From positions 1 through 64,000 of the forward strand of contig NZ_JAGGOO010000011.1 of NCBI RefSeq assembly GCF_018614415.1: 64,000 bases of DNA. Direction: 5' to 3'. The notes beneath the pieces are model-generated. The model had not been told where the DNA came from. It ran no database searches and saw only the letters and a program-made list of their open reading frames with translations. This stretch comes from Streptomyces sp. ISL-12 (GTDB lineage Bacteria > Actinomycetota > Actinomycetes > Streptomycetales > Streptomycetaceae). Position numbers and translations under genes: made by a program. Positions 11,786-18,721 of the stretch are shown piece after piece (position 1 is the stretch's first letter; every line of letters starts with the position of its first letter).

Positions 11786-12559
11786 ATGACCGAGCACCCG
11801 GCCGCACCGGCAGCCGCCACCCCGGACGAGGACGAGAACGAGGCTCGACGGAGCATGCGGGCGCCGGACGACGGCGCCGGTCCCGCGCGGGACGCGGCCC
11901 TGTGGGCGACGACCCTGCTGCGCCGATTCCCCGACCTCCTCGACGAGCTGGCTCCGTCGGCAGGCGCCCGTGCCACCACCGCCCGGCGCGCTCCCGGCCC
12001 TGCGGAGCGCGCCGCCCTGGCCGCTCTGCTCCGCGAGGAGCGCGCGGAGGCGTTGCGCAACGAGAAGGAGCACGGCCTCGCCGTCCCGGGCCACTCGGCG
12101 GCCCCCGTCCGGCTGCACGTGTCGGACGCGCTGCGCGACATCACGGACGGCGTGGTGGAACTGGAGGAGGCCCTGTACGACCGGCTCGGTCTCGGCCGCC
12201 CCCGCCGCGCCTCGGTGCCGGAACGGCTGACCCGCATCGGCGGACTGCTCGGCAAGACGGCCGCCGACCCCTTGCTCGCCCGCCACGCGCGCGACGAACT
12301 GCGCCGGATGGCCCGCCGCTGCGCCCGCGCCCTGGGCGAGACCGAGACCATGGTCCGGCTGCCCGGCCGCTGCCCGTGGTGCGACTCCGTCTCCCTGCGC
12401 GCCTTCCCCGACCGGGACGCCGTGCTGTGCGTCAACCCCGGCTGTCGGTGCGGGAACACGGAGTGCGACTGCGCCACCGACCCGGCCTTCCGCCACCTGT
12501 GGGAGCGGGACGCGTGGGAGGCCCTGACGGGTACGCGTTCGGCGGGTGAACGCCGATGA
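11786..12559 (+). CDS. cysteine-rich protein of unknown function
   Basis: A 257-residue protein starting MTEHPAAPAA. Central helical region (about 60–185) is alanine/arginine-rich. The C-terminal ~60 residues contain eight cysteines, in C-P-W-C-D-S and CVNPGCRCGNTECDC, so they probably bind zinc. Similar proteins are common in Streptomyces mobile or regulatory loci, but I know no function. It overlaps the next gene by ATGA, so the two are co-translated. Confidence 0.75.
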   Translation: MTEHPAAPAAATPDEDENEARRSMRAPDDGAGPARDAALWATTLLRRFPDLLDELAPSAGARATTARRAPGPAERAALAALLREERAEALRNEKEHGLAVPGHSAAPVRLHVSDALRDITDGVVELEEALYDRLGLGRPRRASVPERLTRIGGLLGKTAADPLLARHARDELRRMARRCARALGETETMVRLPGRCPWCDSVSLRAFPDRDAVLCVNPGCRCGNTECDCATDPAFRHLWERDAWEALTGTRSAGERR

Positions 12560-12774
12560 CGTCTCGCCCGTACGCCGCCGGCGCCACCCTGGTGACCGGC
12601 GTCCTGGCCGCGCAGGAGGCCGGGGTCGTCCCGGCGACGATCCGCAAGTGGGTCCAGCTCGGCCACCTCAGCCCGGCCGGCCGCCAGGGCCGCACCCACC
12701 TCTACCGCCTGGAGGACGTCTTCGCCGCCGAACGCACCACCCGGGCCCGTCCACTCCGCGACCGCACCGACTGA
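12556..12774 (+). CDS. small MerR/excisionase-like HTH protein
   Basis: A 72-residue protein with a winged-helix/excisionase-type fold (T-G-V-L-A-A-Q-E-A-G-V-V-P-A-T-I-R-K-W, then G-H-L-S-P-A-G-R-Q-G-R-T-H-L-Y). It starts inside the stop of the cysteine-rich gene. Such proteins either direct excision of integrated elements or act as regulators. No integrase is visible in this window, so a regulatory role is more likely. Confidence 0.75.
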   Translation: MTSRPYAAGATLVTGVLAAQEAGVVPATIRKWVQLGHLSPAGRQGRTHLYRLEDVFAAERTTRARPLRDRTD

Positions 12775-12800
12775 CCCCACCACCCCGCCACCCCGCGACC

Positions 12801-12960
12801 CCGCCGCTCCGCCGCTCCGCCGCTCCGCCACTCCGCCACTCCGCCACTCCGCCGCATGACAACGCCCCCGGCTCTCACCAGGACCGGGGGCCATCTCGTC
12901 CGGACGGCAACGGGCACCGTCGGGGACCGTCGGGGACCGTCGGGGACCGTCGGGGACCGG
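12801..12960. repeat. short tandem repeats downstream of HTH gene
   Basis: Two microsatellite-like arrays occupy the 292-base non-coding stretch 12775–13066. An 8-base unit (GCCGCTCC changing to GCCACTCC, about six copies) is at 12801–12853, and a 10-base unit (CGGGGACCGT, four to five copies) at 12911–12960. No gene seen. Confidence 0.85.
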
Positions 12961-13066
12961 CGCCGTGAGCGATCGAGGAGGGTCCGCGGCAGCCAGCGCG
13001 CGACGGTCACTTCGCGTGACGTCCACGTAGGTCACGGCGACCGTGGCCCGGCCGCCGGAGGCCCGA

Positions 13067-13306
13067 TCAGCGAGGGCCGGCGTTGACGGCGGAGGAGGAC
13101 CGGGCCACCAACGCCTCCTGCCACCCCGTCGCGAACCCCCGTACTTCCGCGTCGTCGACGCATCGCGCCCCGAACTCACCCACGACGGCGGCCAGAGTCC
13201 GTCCGACCTCACCGGTGTACCGGCCGGCCCGCGCTGATTCCACGGCCACCGCCACCGCGGCGGCCGTCACATCGGCAAGGCGCTCCCGCGGCCCGCCGGT
13301 CACCAT
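13067..13306 (-). CDS. small protein with G-W-x-[DE] motif
   Basis: A 79-residue helical, alanine/valine-rich protein ending V-R-G-F-A-T-G-W-Q-E-A-L-V-A-R-S. The block [AG]-[YF]-[AS]-[AT]-G-W-[SQ]-[DE] recurs in the products at 17633 and 16390, which suggests a family specific to this cluster. Function unknown. It is on the strand opposite to the tail genes. Confidence 0.5.
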   Translation of the reverse strand: MVTGGPRERLADVTAAAVAVAVESARAGRYTGEVGRTLAAVVGEFGARCVDDAEVRGFATGWQEALVARSSSAVNAGPR

Positions 13307-13468
13307 GCCCCGTCACCGCCGGCAACCGGCCCCCGCCCGCTCATCGTCGTCATGACCTCACCGTCCTGTTCGAAATCCTGTTCGAATTAATCCCCAGCGT
13401 AACGCAGAGTCCACACGAACACCCGGCATATGACGGACTGTTGCGATCATCCCCCGTCCCGGGAGCAG

Positions 13469-13490
13469 GTAATTCCGCGTGCGCAAGCAC
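13469..13490 (+). promoter_or_regulatory. conserved motif upstream of regulator 2
   Basis: GTAATTCCG, three bases, then GCGCAAGC and two bases. It ends 39 bases before the start codon of the 13529 regulator, as does the copy at 11204–11225 before its own gene. Likely an operator or an unusual promoter. Confidence 0.65.
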
Positions 13491-13528
13491 ACTAAACTTC
13501 GGGCCACCCCGAAGAGAGCGAGACCGAG

Positions 13529-13990
13529 ATGAACTCCCCCGAGCTGAGCGCCTTCGCCGCGTGGATCGAGGGCCTGATGCGCGACCGCGGATACGACATC
13601 GACAGCCCGCGCGGCGGCGGCAAGTCCCGCGTGGCCGACGAAGCGGGGGTGCACCGCACCGCCGTCACCCGGCTGTTCCAGCGGCAGAGCATGCCCGACC
13701 TGGAGACGGCCCGGCGGCTCGCGCGCGTCCTGGGGGTCCCGGTCCGCGACATGCTGATCCGCTCAGGGCGTCTGACGGCGGATGAACTGGTCGAAACGCG
13801 CAGCAGCCCGGCCTTCGGCCCCGACGCCACGGTCGCCGCTCCCCGGCCGACACTGGAGGAGGTCGCCGATCTCCTGGGAGTGCCCGCGGACCGGCGGGAG
13901 ATGTTCGTACGGGTGGTGGAGCAGTTCCTGCCGACGGAGGGACGGGACGAGGGCGAGGGCGGCGGCCGGCCGGCGCGCGCCTCCATCTGA
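13529..13990 (+). CDS. helix-turn-helix regulator, paralogue of the 10.7 kb gene
   Basis: A 153-residue XRE-like regulator. HTH is VADEAGVHRTAVTRLFQRQS at about residues 34–53, followed by M-P-D-L-E-T-A-R-R-L-A-R-V-L-G-V-P-V-R-D. The C-terminal module T-L-E-E-V-A-D-L-L-G-V-P-A-D-R-R-E-M-F is shared with the gene at 10719. It points toward the tail operon and is separated from it by a terminator (14029–14057). Start ATG 13529 follows GAAGAGAG. Likely a repressor or activator of the tail cluster; the direction of control cannot be read from sequence. Confidence 0.85.
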   Translation: MNSPELSAFAAWIEGLMRDRGYDIDSPRGGGKSRVADEAGVHRTAVTRLFQRQSMPDLETARRLARVLGVPVRDMLIRSGRLTADELVETRSSPAFGPDATVAAPRPTLEEVADLLGVPADRREMFVRVVEQFLPTEGRDEGEGGGRPARASI

Positions 13991-14028
13991 CGTCCACTCT
14001 CCCCTCACGCAGGTCTCCCCCTCGCACA

Positions 14029-14057
14029 GGCGCCCACGGAACCGTGGAGCGCCTTTT
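14029..14057 (+). terminator. terminator after regulator 2
   Basis: Stem GGCGCCCACGG with CCGTGG-A-GCGCC (one bulged A), two-base centre AA, followed by TTTT. It separates the regulator from the tail operon. The remaining 300 bases to 14358 hold the tail operon promoter region and no gene. Confidence 0.8.
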
Positions 14058-14105
14058 CCATTGCACCCCGCCGAGCCCGTCAAGCCCTTGAACCACAACC
14101 CATTA

Positions 14106-14131
14106 GTTGCGCGCTCGCACGCTCCATGTCA
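14106..14131 (+). promoter_or_regulatory. conserved motif upstream of tail operon
   Basis: GTTGCGCGCTCGCACGC, four bases, TGTCA: the second copy of the motif at 11338–11363, with one difference in 17 and identical spacing. It lies 253 bases before the first tail gene. Confidence 0.65.
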
Positions 14132-14358
14132 CAGTTGGTGCAGCGGCGGAGCTGTGCCCGCAGGTTCGGGCAGCAGCGTTCCCGCCGTCCCGCCGGGCTG
14201 TAGCGCCGCGCCCCTCCCCCGCCCCTCCGCGCGGCGCTCGCCCGGCGCCTCCGCGGCCCCTCGGCCGCGCCCCGCAGCCTGGCCCCGCACAGCCTCGCCC
14301 CACAGCACGTACCCCGCCCCGGCGCCCCGCGCGCCCCGCCGCCCCGAGGTGAACCGGC

Positions 14359-14775
14359 ATGACCACACCCGTCCCGCCCCCGAACGCCTTCATCGAAGTC
14401 GAGCGCCTGGTCGTCGAGATCCTGGAGGACGACCCCGCCCTGGCCACCGCGCTCGTCGCGGTCGAACCACCCGCCGGCTTCGACGGCACGGCCGCAGCCG
14501 TGCTGGTCAACCGGCGCGGCGGCGCCTGGGTCGGCGAACTGCACGTCGACGAGCCGCTGATCGAGCTGGAGGTGTACGGGCCGGACAAGGCCACCGCGCA
14601 CACCCTGGCCAACGCGGGCCGACGCGCGCTGCTGGCCGCCGCGGGCCGCACCTTCGGCACGAACGCCGTCACCGACGTCGTCGAACAGGACGGCCCGCGC
14701 TGGATGCCCGACTACCTGTACGCCGCGGCCAACCGCTACGTGTGCGTACTGAAGGTCGCGGTCGACGTCTACTGA
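14359..14775 (+). CDS. tail terminator/completion-like protein
   Basis: A 138-residue protein with the size, fold pattern and position of siphophage tail terminators: N-terminal helix (A-F-I-E-V-E-R-L-V-V-E-I-L), then beta strands (L-I-E-L-E-V-Y-G), a helix (A-H-T-L-A-N-A-G-R-R-A-L-L-A-A-A) and final strands. It directly precedes the major tail protein, the normal phage order. In a phage the terminator caps the tail tube for head joining; in a headless particle it would cap the tube end. Confidence 0.75.
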   Translation: MTTPVPPPNAFIEVERLVVEILEDDPALATALVAVEPPAGFDGTAAAVLVNRRGGAWVGELHVDEPLIELEVYGPDKATAHTLANAGRRALLAAAGRTFGTNAVTDVVEQDGPRWMPDYLYAAANRYVCVLKVAVDVY

Positions 14776-14814
14776 CCACCCCGCGCCCCGCCCCCGCGAG
14801 GCGCCCCACCAGCC

Positions 14815-14844
14815 CGAAGGCCCCGTCACCCGGCGGGGCCTTCG
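14815..14844 (+). terminator. hairpin before major tail protein gene
   Basis: An 11-base perfect stem CGAAGGCCCCG / CGGGGCCTTCG with an 8-base loop, 39 bases after the stop of the terminator gene. It has no long T-run, so it may also act as an mRNA processing or stability element. Confidence 0.65.
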
Positions 14845-14933
14845 TCGTGTCCGGGCGCCGTCCCGCGCGACCGGACACACCCCCGTATCACCTCTCACCC
14901 ATCACCCATCACCCATCACCAAGGAGTCCGAGC

Positions 14934-15545
14934 ATGGCAGGCACCAACACCTCCGAAATCCGTATCGCCGGCGTAGGCCGCCTCTTCATCGCCGACGCCG
15001 GGACGGCCATCCCGGAGACGTTCACCAGCACCGACACCGCCGGCGACTGGGGCACCGACTGGCAGGACCTCGGCTACACCTCCGGCGACGGCGTCACCTT
15101 CAGCAAGAAGGACAAGCTGGAGCCGGTCGACGTCTGGCAGGCCATCAGCCCGGTGCACTTCGTCTACTCCGACCGGGACCTGACGCTGAAGTTCTCGCTG
15201 CTCCAGTTCAACGAGGAGACGCTGCCGTTCTTCATGGGCGGCGGCAGCGTCGCCTCAGCGGGCGGCACCACCTCCGCGGGCGTCTACAAGTACAACATCG
15301 CGGACCGTCCGTACGCCGACGCCCGCGCCCTCGGCCTGGAGTTCACCGACCGGTCGGACAGCACGGCGGTGACGTACCGCCTCGGCATTCCGCGCGGTCA
15401 GGTCACCGCGGCCGACGACATCAAGCTGGCCCGCAAGGCCCCGGCGCAGCTCGGTATCACCTTCACCGCCATGGCCGCCCCGGACGGTTCGCCGCTGGCC
15501 AGCTTCGTGATGAAGGACGGCGCGTACGCCGCCTCGGCGGCCTGA
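14934..15545 (+). CDS. major tail tube protein
   Basis: A 203-residue phage major tail protein that polymerises into the tube of non-contractile tails. It has the typical alternating beta-strand pattern (I-R-I-A-G-V-G-R-L-F-I-A-D), the W-Q-D-L-G-Y-T-S-G-D-G-V segment near residue 45 and a late R-x-x-x-x-F-T-A region. Strong AAGGAG at 14921 and ATG at 14934. Flanked on both sides by perfect hairpins, consistent with independent mRNA dosage for the most abundant tail protein. Confidence 0.85.
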   Translation: MAGTNTSEIRIAGVGRLFIADAGTAIPETFTSTDTAGDWGTDWQDLGYTSGDGVTFSKKDKLEPVDVWQAISPVHFVYSDRDLTLKFSLLQFNEETLPFFMGGGSVASAGGTTSAGVYKYNIADRPYADARALGLEFTDRSDSTAVTYRLGIPRGQVTAADDIKLARKAPAQLGITFTAMAAPDGSPLASFVMKDGAYAASAA

Positions 15546-15552
15546 TCCACCG

Positions 15553-15584
15553 AGGGGCGGGGCGGCCGACACCGCCCCGCCCCT
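15553..15584 (+). terminator. hairpin after major tail protein gene
   Basis: A 13-base perfect stem AGGGGCGGGGCGG / CCGCCCCGCCCCT with a 6-base loop, 8 bases past the stop codon. It is followed by CTCTCTCC rather than T-runs, so it is probably a partial terminator or 3' stabiliser. Confidence 0.7.
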
Positions 15585-15633
15585 CTCTCCCCCTCTCTCC
15601 CCCTCTCACCCCCTCACTGACGAAGGAGCCTCC

Positions 15634-15924
15634 GTGTCCCGTTTCGATGTCAACGCGGCCCGCGCCCAGCGCCTCGAAGCCCTCGGCCGTACCTGGTCGT
15701 TCGAGCTCGACGGCGAGAGCTTCACCCTGCCCACGGAACTGTCCCGCGCGACCGCGAAGGCGCTGCGCAAGCTCGACGACAACGACGTGGACGGCCTGCT
15801 CCGCCTGCTCATGGGCGAGCAGCAGTTCGCCCGCTTCGAGCAGTACGAGGTCACCATGCAGGACATCGCCGCCATCCTGGAGGCCTACGGCAAGGAGACC
15901 GGGCTCGGCCTGGGGGAAGGCTGA
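15634..15924 (+). CDS. tail assembly chaperone, short form (gpG-like)
   Basis: A 96-residue protein (GTG start, AAGGAG at 15623). It reads R-T-W-S-F-E-L-D-G-E-S-F-T-L-P, then helical L-R-K-L-D-D-N-D-V-D-G-L-L-R-L-L and E-V-T-M-Q-D-I-A-A-I-L-E-A-Y. Its place between major tail protein and tape measure, with a second overlapping frame, is that of lambda gpG and relatives, which coat the tape measure during assembly. The stop TGA at 15922 lies 4 bases past a slippery sequence. Confidence 0.85.
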   Translation: MSRFDVNAARAQRLEALGRTWSFELDGESFTLPTELSRATAKALRKLDDNDVDGLLRLLMGEQQFARFEQYEVTMQDIAAILEAYGKETGLGLGEG

Positions 15925-16382
15925 GCCTCGTCGGGTTCGTCGACGAACACGCCGAGGCTCTCGAAGCGGACCTGCTCCGGCACTACGGGGTGGACCTGCT
16001 CGACTGGCACCGCGAACGCCTCTCCAGCCGGCGGCTCGCGGTGCTCATCAAGCACCTGCCGCGGGACAGCGCCCTCAACCGAGACCTGCACGGCGAGGCC
16101 GCTGACTGGTCGGTGACGGACCACCTGCTGGCCGCCGCCGTCGACCACCTCGCGGCGGCCAACTGGATGTTCGCCTCCGTCAACTCGGAGGAGGGCGACC
16201 AGCCGGAGCCACCGGTTCCGGTGCCGCGTCCGGGAGACGGGGCACAGGACGCGGATGCGGACGGGGAGGGGGACGGGGACGGCAACGCCGGCCCGGCCAC
16301 GGACACTCAGGCGGCGGGGACCGCGGAGGGAGCCGATCCCCAGGCTCCCTCCCCCGCCGAGCTGGCCCGGTTCTTCGCCTGA
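15634..16382 (+). CDS. tail assembly chaperone, -1 frameshift product (gpGT-like)
   Basis: A predicted 249-residue fusion. The first 95 codons are those of the short form. After a -1 slip at 15912–15918 reading continues from codon 15918 as R-L-S-L-V-G-F-V-D-E-H-A-E-A-L-E-A-D and LLRHYGVDLLDWHRERLSSR, then VLIKHLPRDSALNRDL and S-V-T-D-H-L-L-A-A-A-V-D-H-L-A-A-A-N-W. The W-H-R-E-R-L-S, H-L-P-x-D-S-A and D-H-L-L-A…A-N-W segments are characteristic of actinophage GT extensions. The open -1 frame starts before the gpG stop and has no good ribosome-binding site of its own, which supports frameshift expression. The C-terminal ~55 residues are acidic and low-complexity. Confidence 0.8.
15912..15918 (+). 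other. -1 ribosomal frameshift slippery site
   Basis: The heptamer G-GGG-GAA in the gpG reading frame (codons CTG-GGG-GAA-GGC-TGA). A -1 slip places the ribosome in the long downstream frame just before the TGA. The position near the end of gpG matches siphophage G/GT genes. Confidence 0.75.
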
Positions 16383-16389
16383 CCCGGGC

Positions 16390-17322
16390 TCAGCGGGGGT
16401 CGGGCGCCTCCGGCGGTACGCCGCGGCGCCGGCCGTCCGCCCGTCCCTCCAGGTCGTCGGCGAGGGCCCGGGCCCGCTTCGACAGCCGCCGGGAGTCGTC
16501 GGTACCGGCCGCGTCCGCCGCGACCTGCCGCCCGCTCGCCGGGTCGTCCGCACGGCGTCCCCTGTCCCGCCCGGCGGTTCCCGGATCGCCGGGCAGGTCC
16601 AGCGGGGGCACGCTCGGGCGGCCGTTGCGCCGGACCACCGGCCGATGCTCGGCGGGCGCCGGCCGCTTCTCCCGCACCTCACGTGCGGAGAGGAGCACGT
16701 CGGGCGAGGGCACGACGGTCGGACTCCCGGGTCCGTCCCGCCCCTCGTGCTCGTCCCGGTCCCGTTCCCTCCGCGGCTCCGGATCCGGCGAAGGCAGGGA
16801 CGGCGCAGTCGCCTTGGGTTCCGGCGCCGGCTTCGACACCGGTTGAACGGCACCCCGTTCCGCGCGCGTCATCTCGGCCGGTGCGCGCAGCAGAGGAACG
16901 TACGGAAGCTGGATGACGTCGCCGCCCGGACCGTCCTCGGTCCGCCGGGCGCGGTGGGGCCGGCGGCCGGTACGGGCGTCCGCCTGGCCCTGGAGATAGG
17001 CGGCGGTGATCCGTTCCTCGTAGGCGCGGCGGATCGCCGGGAACTGCTCGGCGACGACATCGGACCAGCCGGCGCTGTAGGCGGCCGTCTCCCGGCGGTC
17101 CAGCTCGGTGCGCGGCAGGGTGAGGAGCTCGCCGGGGTCGTAGCCGAGGCGCAGGACGAGTTCGCAGACGCGGGCTATGAGATGAGGAAGATCGGAGAAC
17201 TGTTCCAGCCAGTCGACCTCATGATCATTCCGCGCGTTGCTCGCGACGCCGTCCACCCCGCTGGCCTTGCCCTCACTCCGAGTCTCCCCACGCCCCCCAG
17301 CGTGCGGATGGCCGCCTGTCAC
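16390..17322 (-). CDS. antisense-oriented protein of unknown function in tail cluster
   Basis: A 310-residue protein on the opposite strand, between the chaperones and the tape-measure genes. Residues ~35–125 are helical and ordered (DWLEQFSDLPHLIARVCELV; AAYSAGWSDVVAEQFPAIRR; EERITAAYLQGQADAR). The remaining ~180 residues are highly charged, proline/arginine-rich and probably disordered. It shares the A-Y-x-A-G-W-S-D motif with the small proteins at 17633 and 13067. Its stop at 16390 is only 8 bases from the GT stop, so the two genes converge. Function unknown; a cluster-specific regulator or adaptor is possible. Confidence 0.6.
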   Translation of the reverse strand: MTGGHPHAGGRGETRSEGKASGVDGVASNARNDHEVDWLEQFSDLPHLIARVCELVLRLGYDPGELLTLPRTELDRRETAAYSAGWSDVVAEQFPAIRRAYEERITAAYLQGQADARTGRRPHRARRTEDGPGGDVIQLPYVPLLRAPAEMTRAERGAVQPVSKPAPEPKATAPSLPSPDPEPRRERDRDEHEGRDGPGSPTVVPSPDVLLSAREVREKRPAPAEHRPVVRRNGRPSVPPLDLPGDPGTAGRDRGRRADDPASGRQVAADAAGTDDSRRLSKRARALADDLEGRADGRRRGVPPEAPDPR

Positions 17323-17632
17323 CGTCCACCGTCGCCTGACGAGCCCTCACACTCGCCGACGGAAGAGACGGTTCATACGTTCCCTTACCCGACAGACGAA
17401 CGGCCGGATCCTACTCGACGCACCCAGCACGAGAGACGGCGCATCCCGCAACACCGCAGGTCCGACGCACCGAATCACGCAAAGACCGGGCCAATCACGG
17501 AACGGAACCACCGCATTACTCGTACACTCGTTCGATCCGACTCGCCGGCGCTTCGACCGTCCCGTACGACTCGATCGCCTCGGCGGGACGGCCGCACCAC
17601 AGCCCAGCGGACAGACCGGAAAGCAGGCCGAC
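17323..17632. promoter_or_regulatory. divergent intergenic region
   Basis: 310 bases between the antisense gene and the small gene at 17633. It must carry divergent promoters. I see no further gene and no clear copy of the 11338/14106 motif. Confidence 0.4.
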
Positions 17633-17833
17633 ATGGCGACTGGCACCAGCAACTCCCCGCACCAGCCGACCGACTCCTACGCCCGCCTCGCCCACCTCCT
17701 GCGCACCCCGGCCCCTGACGGCGAGACCCTGGTCGACCGGGTGTACGAGGAGCTGCTCGTCCGGGAGTCCCGCGCTTACGCGGCGGGCTGGTCGGACGCG
17801 CTCTCGGGAGCTCGCCGGGCGTCCCGGCCGTAG
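17633..17833 (+). CDS. small protein with A-Y-A-A-G-W-S-D motif
   Basis: A 66-residue protein. Predicted helices are S-Y-A-R-L-A-H-L-L-R-T and T-L-V-D-R-V-Y-E-E-L-L-V-R-E-S-R-A-Y-A-A-G-W-S-D-A-L. The last block is nearly the same as in the opposing gene's product (A-A-Y-S-A-G-W-S-D-V-V) and in the 13067 protein. The two genes are divergent and may share a partner. Function unknown. Confidence 0.55.
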   Translation: MATGTSNSPHQPTDSYARLAHLLRTPAPDGETLVDRVYEELLVRESRAYAAGWSDALSGARRASRP

Positions 17834-18559
17834 CCGCCGGCTTGCCCGCTCCCCACCCGCGGCACAGTGACTCCGCGAGTGCACGGTGCGTCGATCGGCG
17901 GTACCCGGACAGTCGCAGGACCGCGGCACCCGGGCCGACCGCGCACGCGGCCCTGATCCGCGCCTGACGACCAGCACGGCCATGTTTCCGGTCCTTCCGG
18001 ACCGGTCTGTCACCTGCCACTCCCGAGGCGGGCCACCAGGGCGAAGACTCCGAGTCTTGCTTTACCTCGCGCGCCGGCGAACGACGCAACAGGCCGCCGT
18101 AGCGGCCGACGCGTCAGGCCGGCGCACCAGTGAGGCAGAGCGGCGCCCTCGCGCCGCTCTGCATGAGCCCGCCAACGCCGAGCAGCAGAACAAGACAGCG
18201 AGCCGTCCGAGGCTCCAGTACCGGTGCCAAGGCCCGGCCGTCCGGACGACTGCCGGACGGAACACGTGTGGATCTCACGGCGGCACCATGCAACGCTGTT
18301 GCCCCGTCGCGCTGTTGCCCCGTCGCGCAGTTGATTCGCCGGCGGCGACCGAATGGGCGAGCGAGGGAGCCACGAGCAATGACCACCCAGGTATAGCCGA
18401 CAGGCGCGGAAGCGCGGCGAAGTGGAGTCCGGTCCTGACCACGGACCGACGGTGAACTGCTCGCCTTTCGCCTGAAAACGGCAGAAGACGCGGGCCCAGG
18501 GCGCCGACGGACTCACTCAGAAACGGCACTACAGCGCTGAAGCAGCGGTCGAACACAGA
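17834..18559. other. 726-base stretch without a convincing gene
   Basis: No frame has both plausible codon use and a ribosome-binding site. It contains a perfect stem-loop at 18135–18162 (GCAGAGCGGCGC, loop CCTC, GCGCCGCTCTGC), and a 16-base direct repeat (GCTGTTGCCCCGTCGC) in tandem at about 18294–18325. It may be a decayed gene or an untranslated regulatory RNA region. Confidence 0.5.
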
Positions 18560-18712
18560 TCACAACAGCCAGAACAAGGTCATCAGCCCCAGGCAAGCAA
18601 CCGCCACCCCACTCCATCTCGCAACCCCACCAGGATTGGGCGTGTACTCTGGATCTTTTCTCCCCGAATTCCAGATGGCATAGGCACACGTCGGGGGTCG
18701 CTCAGTATCCAT
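18560..18712 (-). CDS. 50-residue membrane protein
   Basis: An ATG at 18712 opens a 50-codon frame: M-D-T-E-R-P-P-T-C-A-Y-A-I-W-N-S-G-R-K-D-P, then a C-terminal membrane helix (SGVAVACLGLMTLFWLL). Its middle and end resemble the adjacent upstream gene's product (A-F-A-M-W-D-S-G-R-R-D-S…L-A-F-V-G-L-T-L-W-L-L), so the two look like tandem relatives. GAGG lies 7 bases upstream, and there is a 9-base gap to the upstream gene. Function unknown. Confidence 0.5.
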   Translation of the reverse strand: MDTERPPTCAYAIWNSGRKDPEYTPNPGGVARWSGVAVACLGLMTLFWLL

Positions 18713-18721
18713 CTCCCTGCC

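Noticed and set aside
12556-12774. Excisionase of an integrated plasmid or phage
   Set aside because: No integrase or attachment repeats were found; left as a regulator-type HTH protein.
17886-18516. Overlapping frames on both strands in the 17.8–18.5 kb gap
   Set aside because: Low-complexity, no ribosome-binding site, unusual codon use; not supported as genes.
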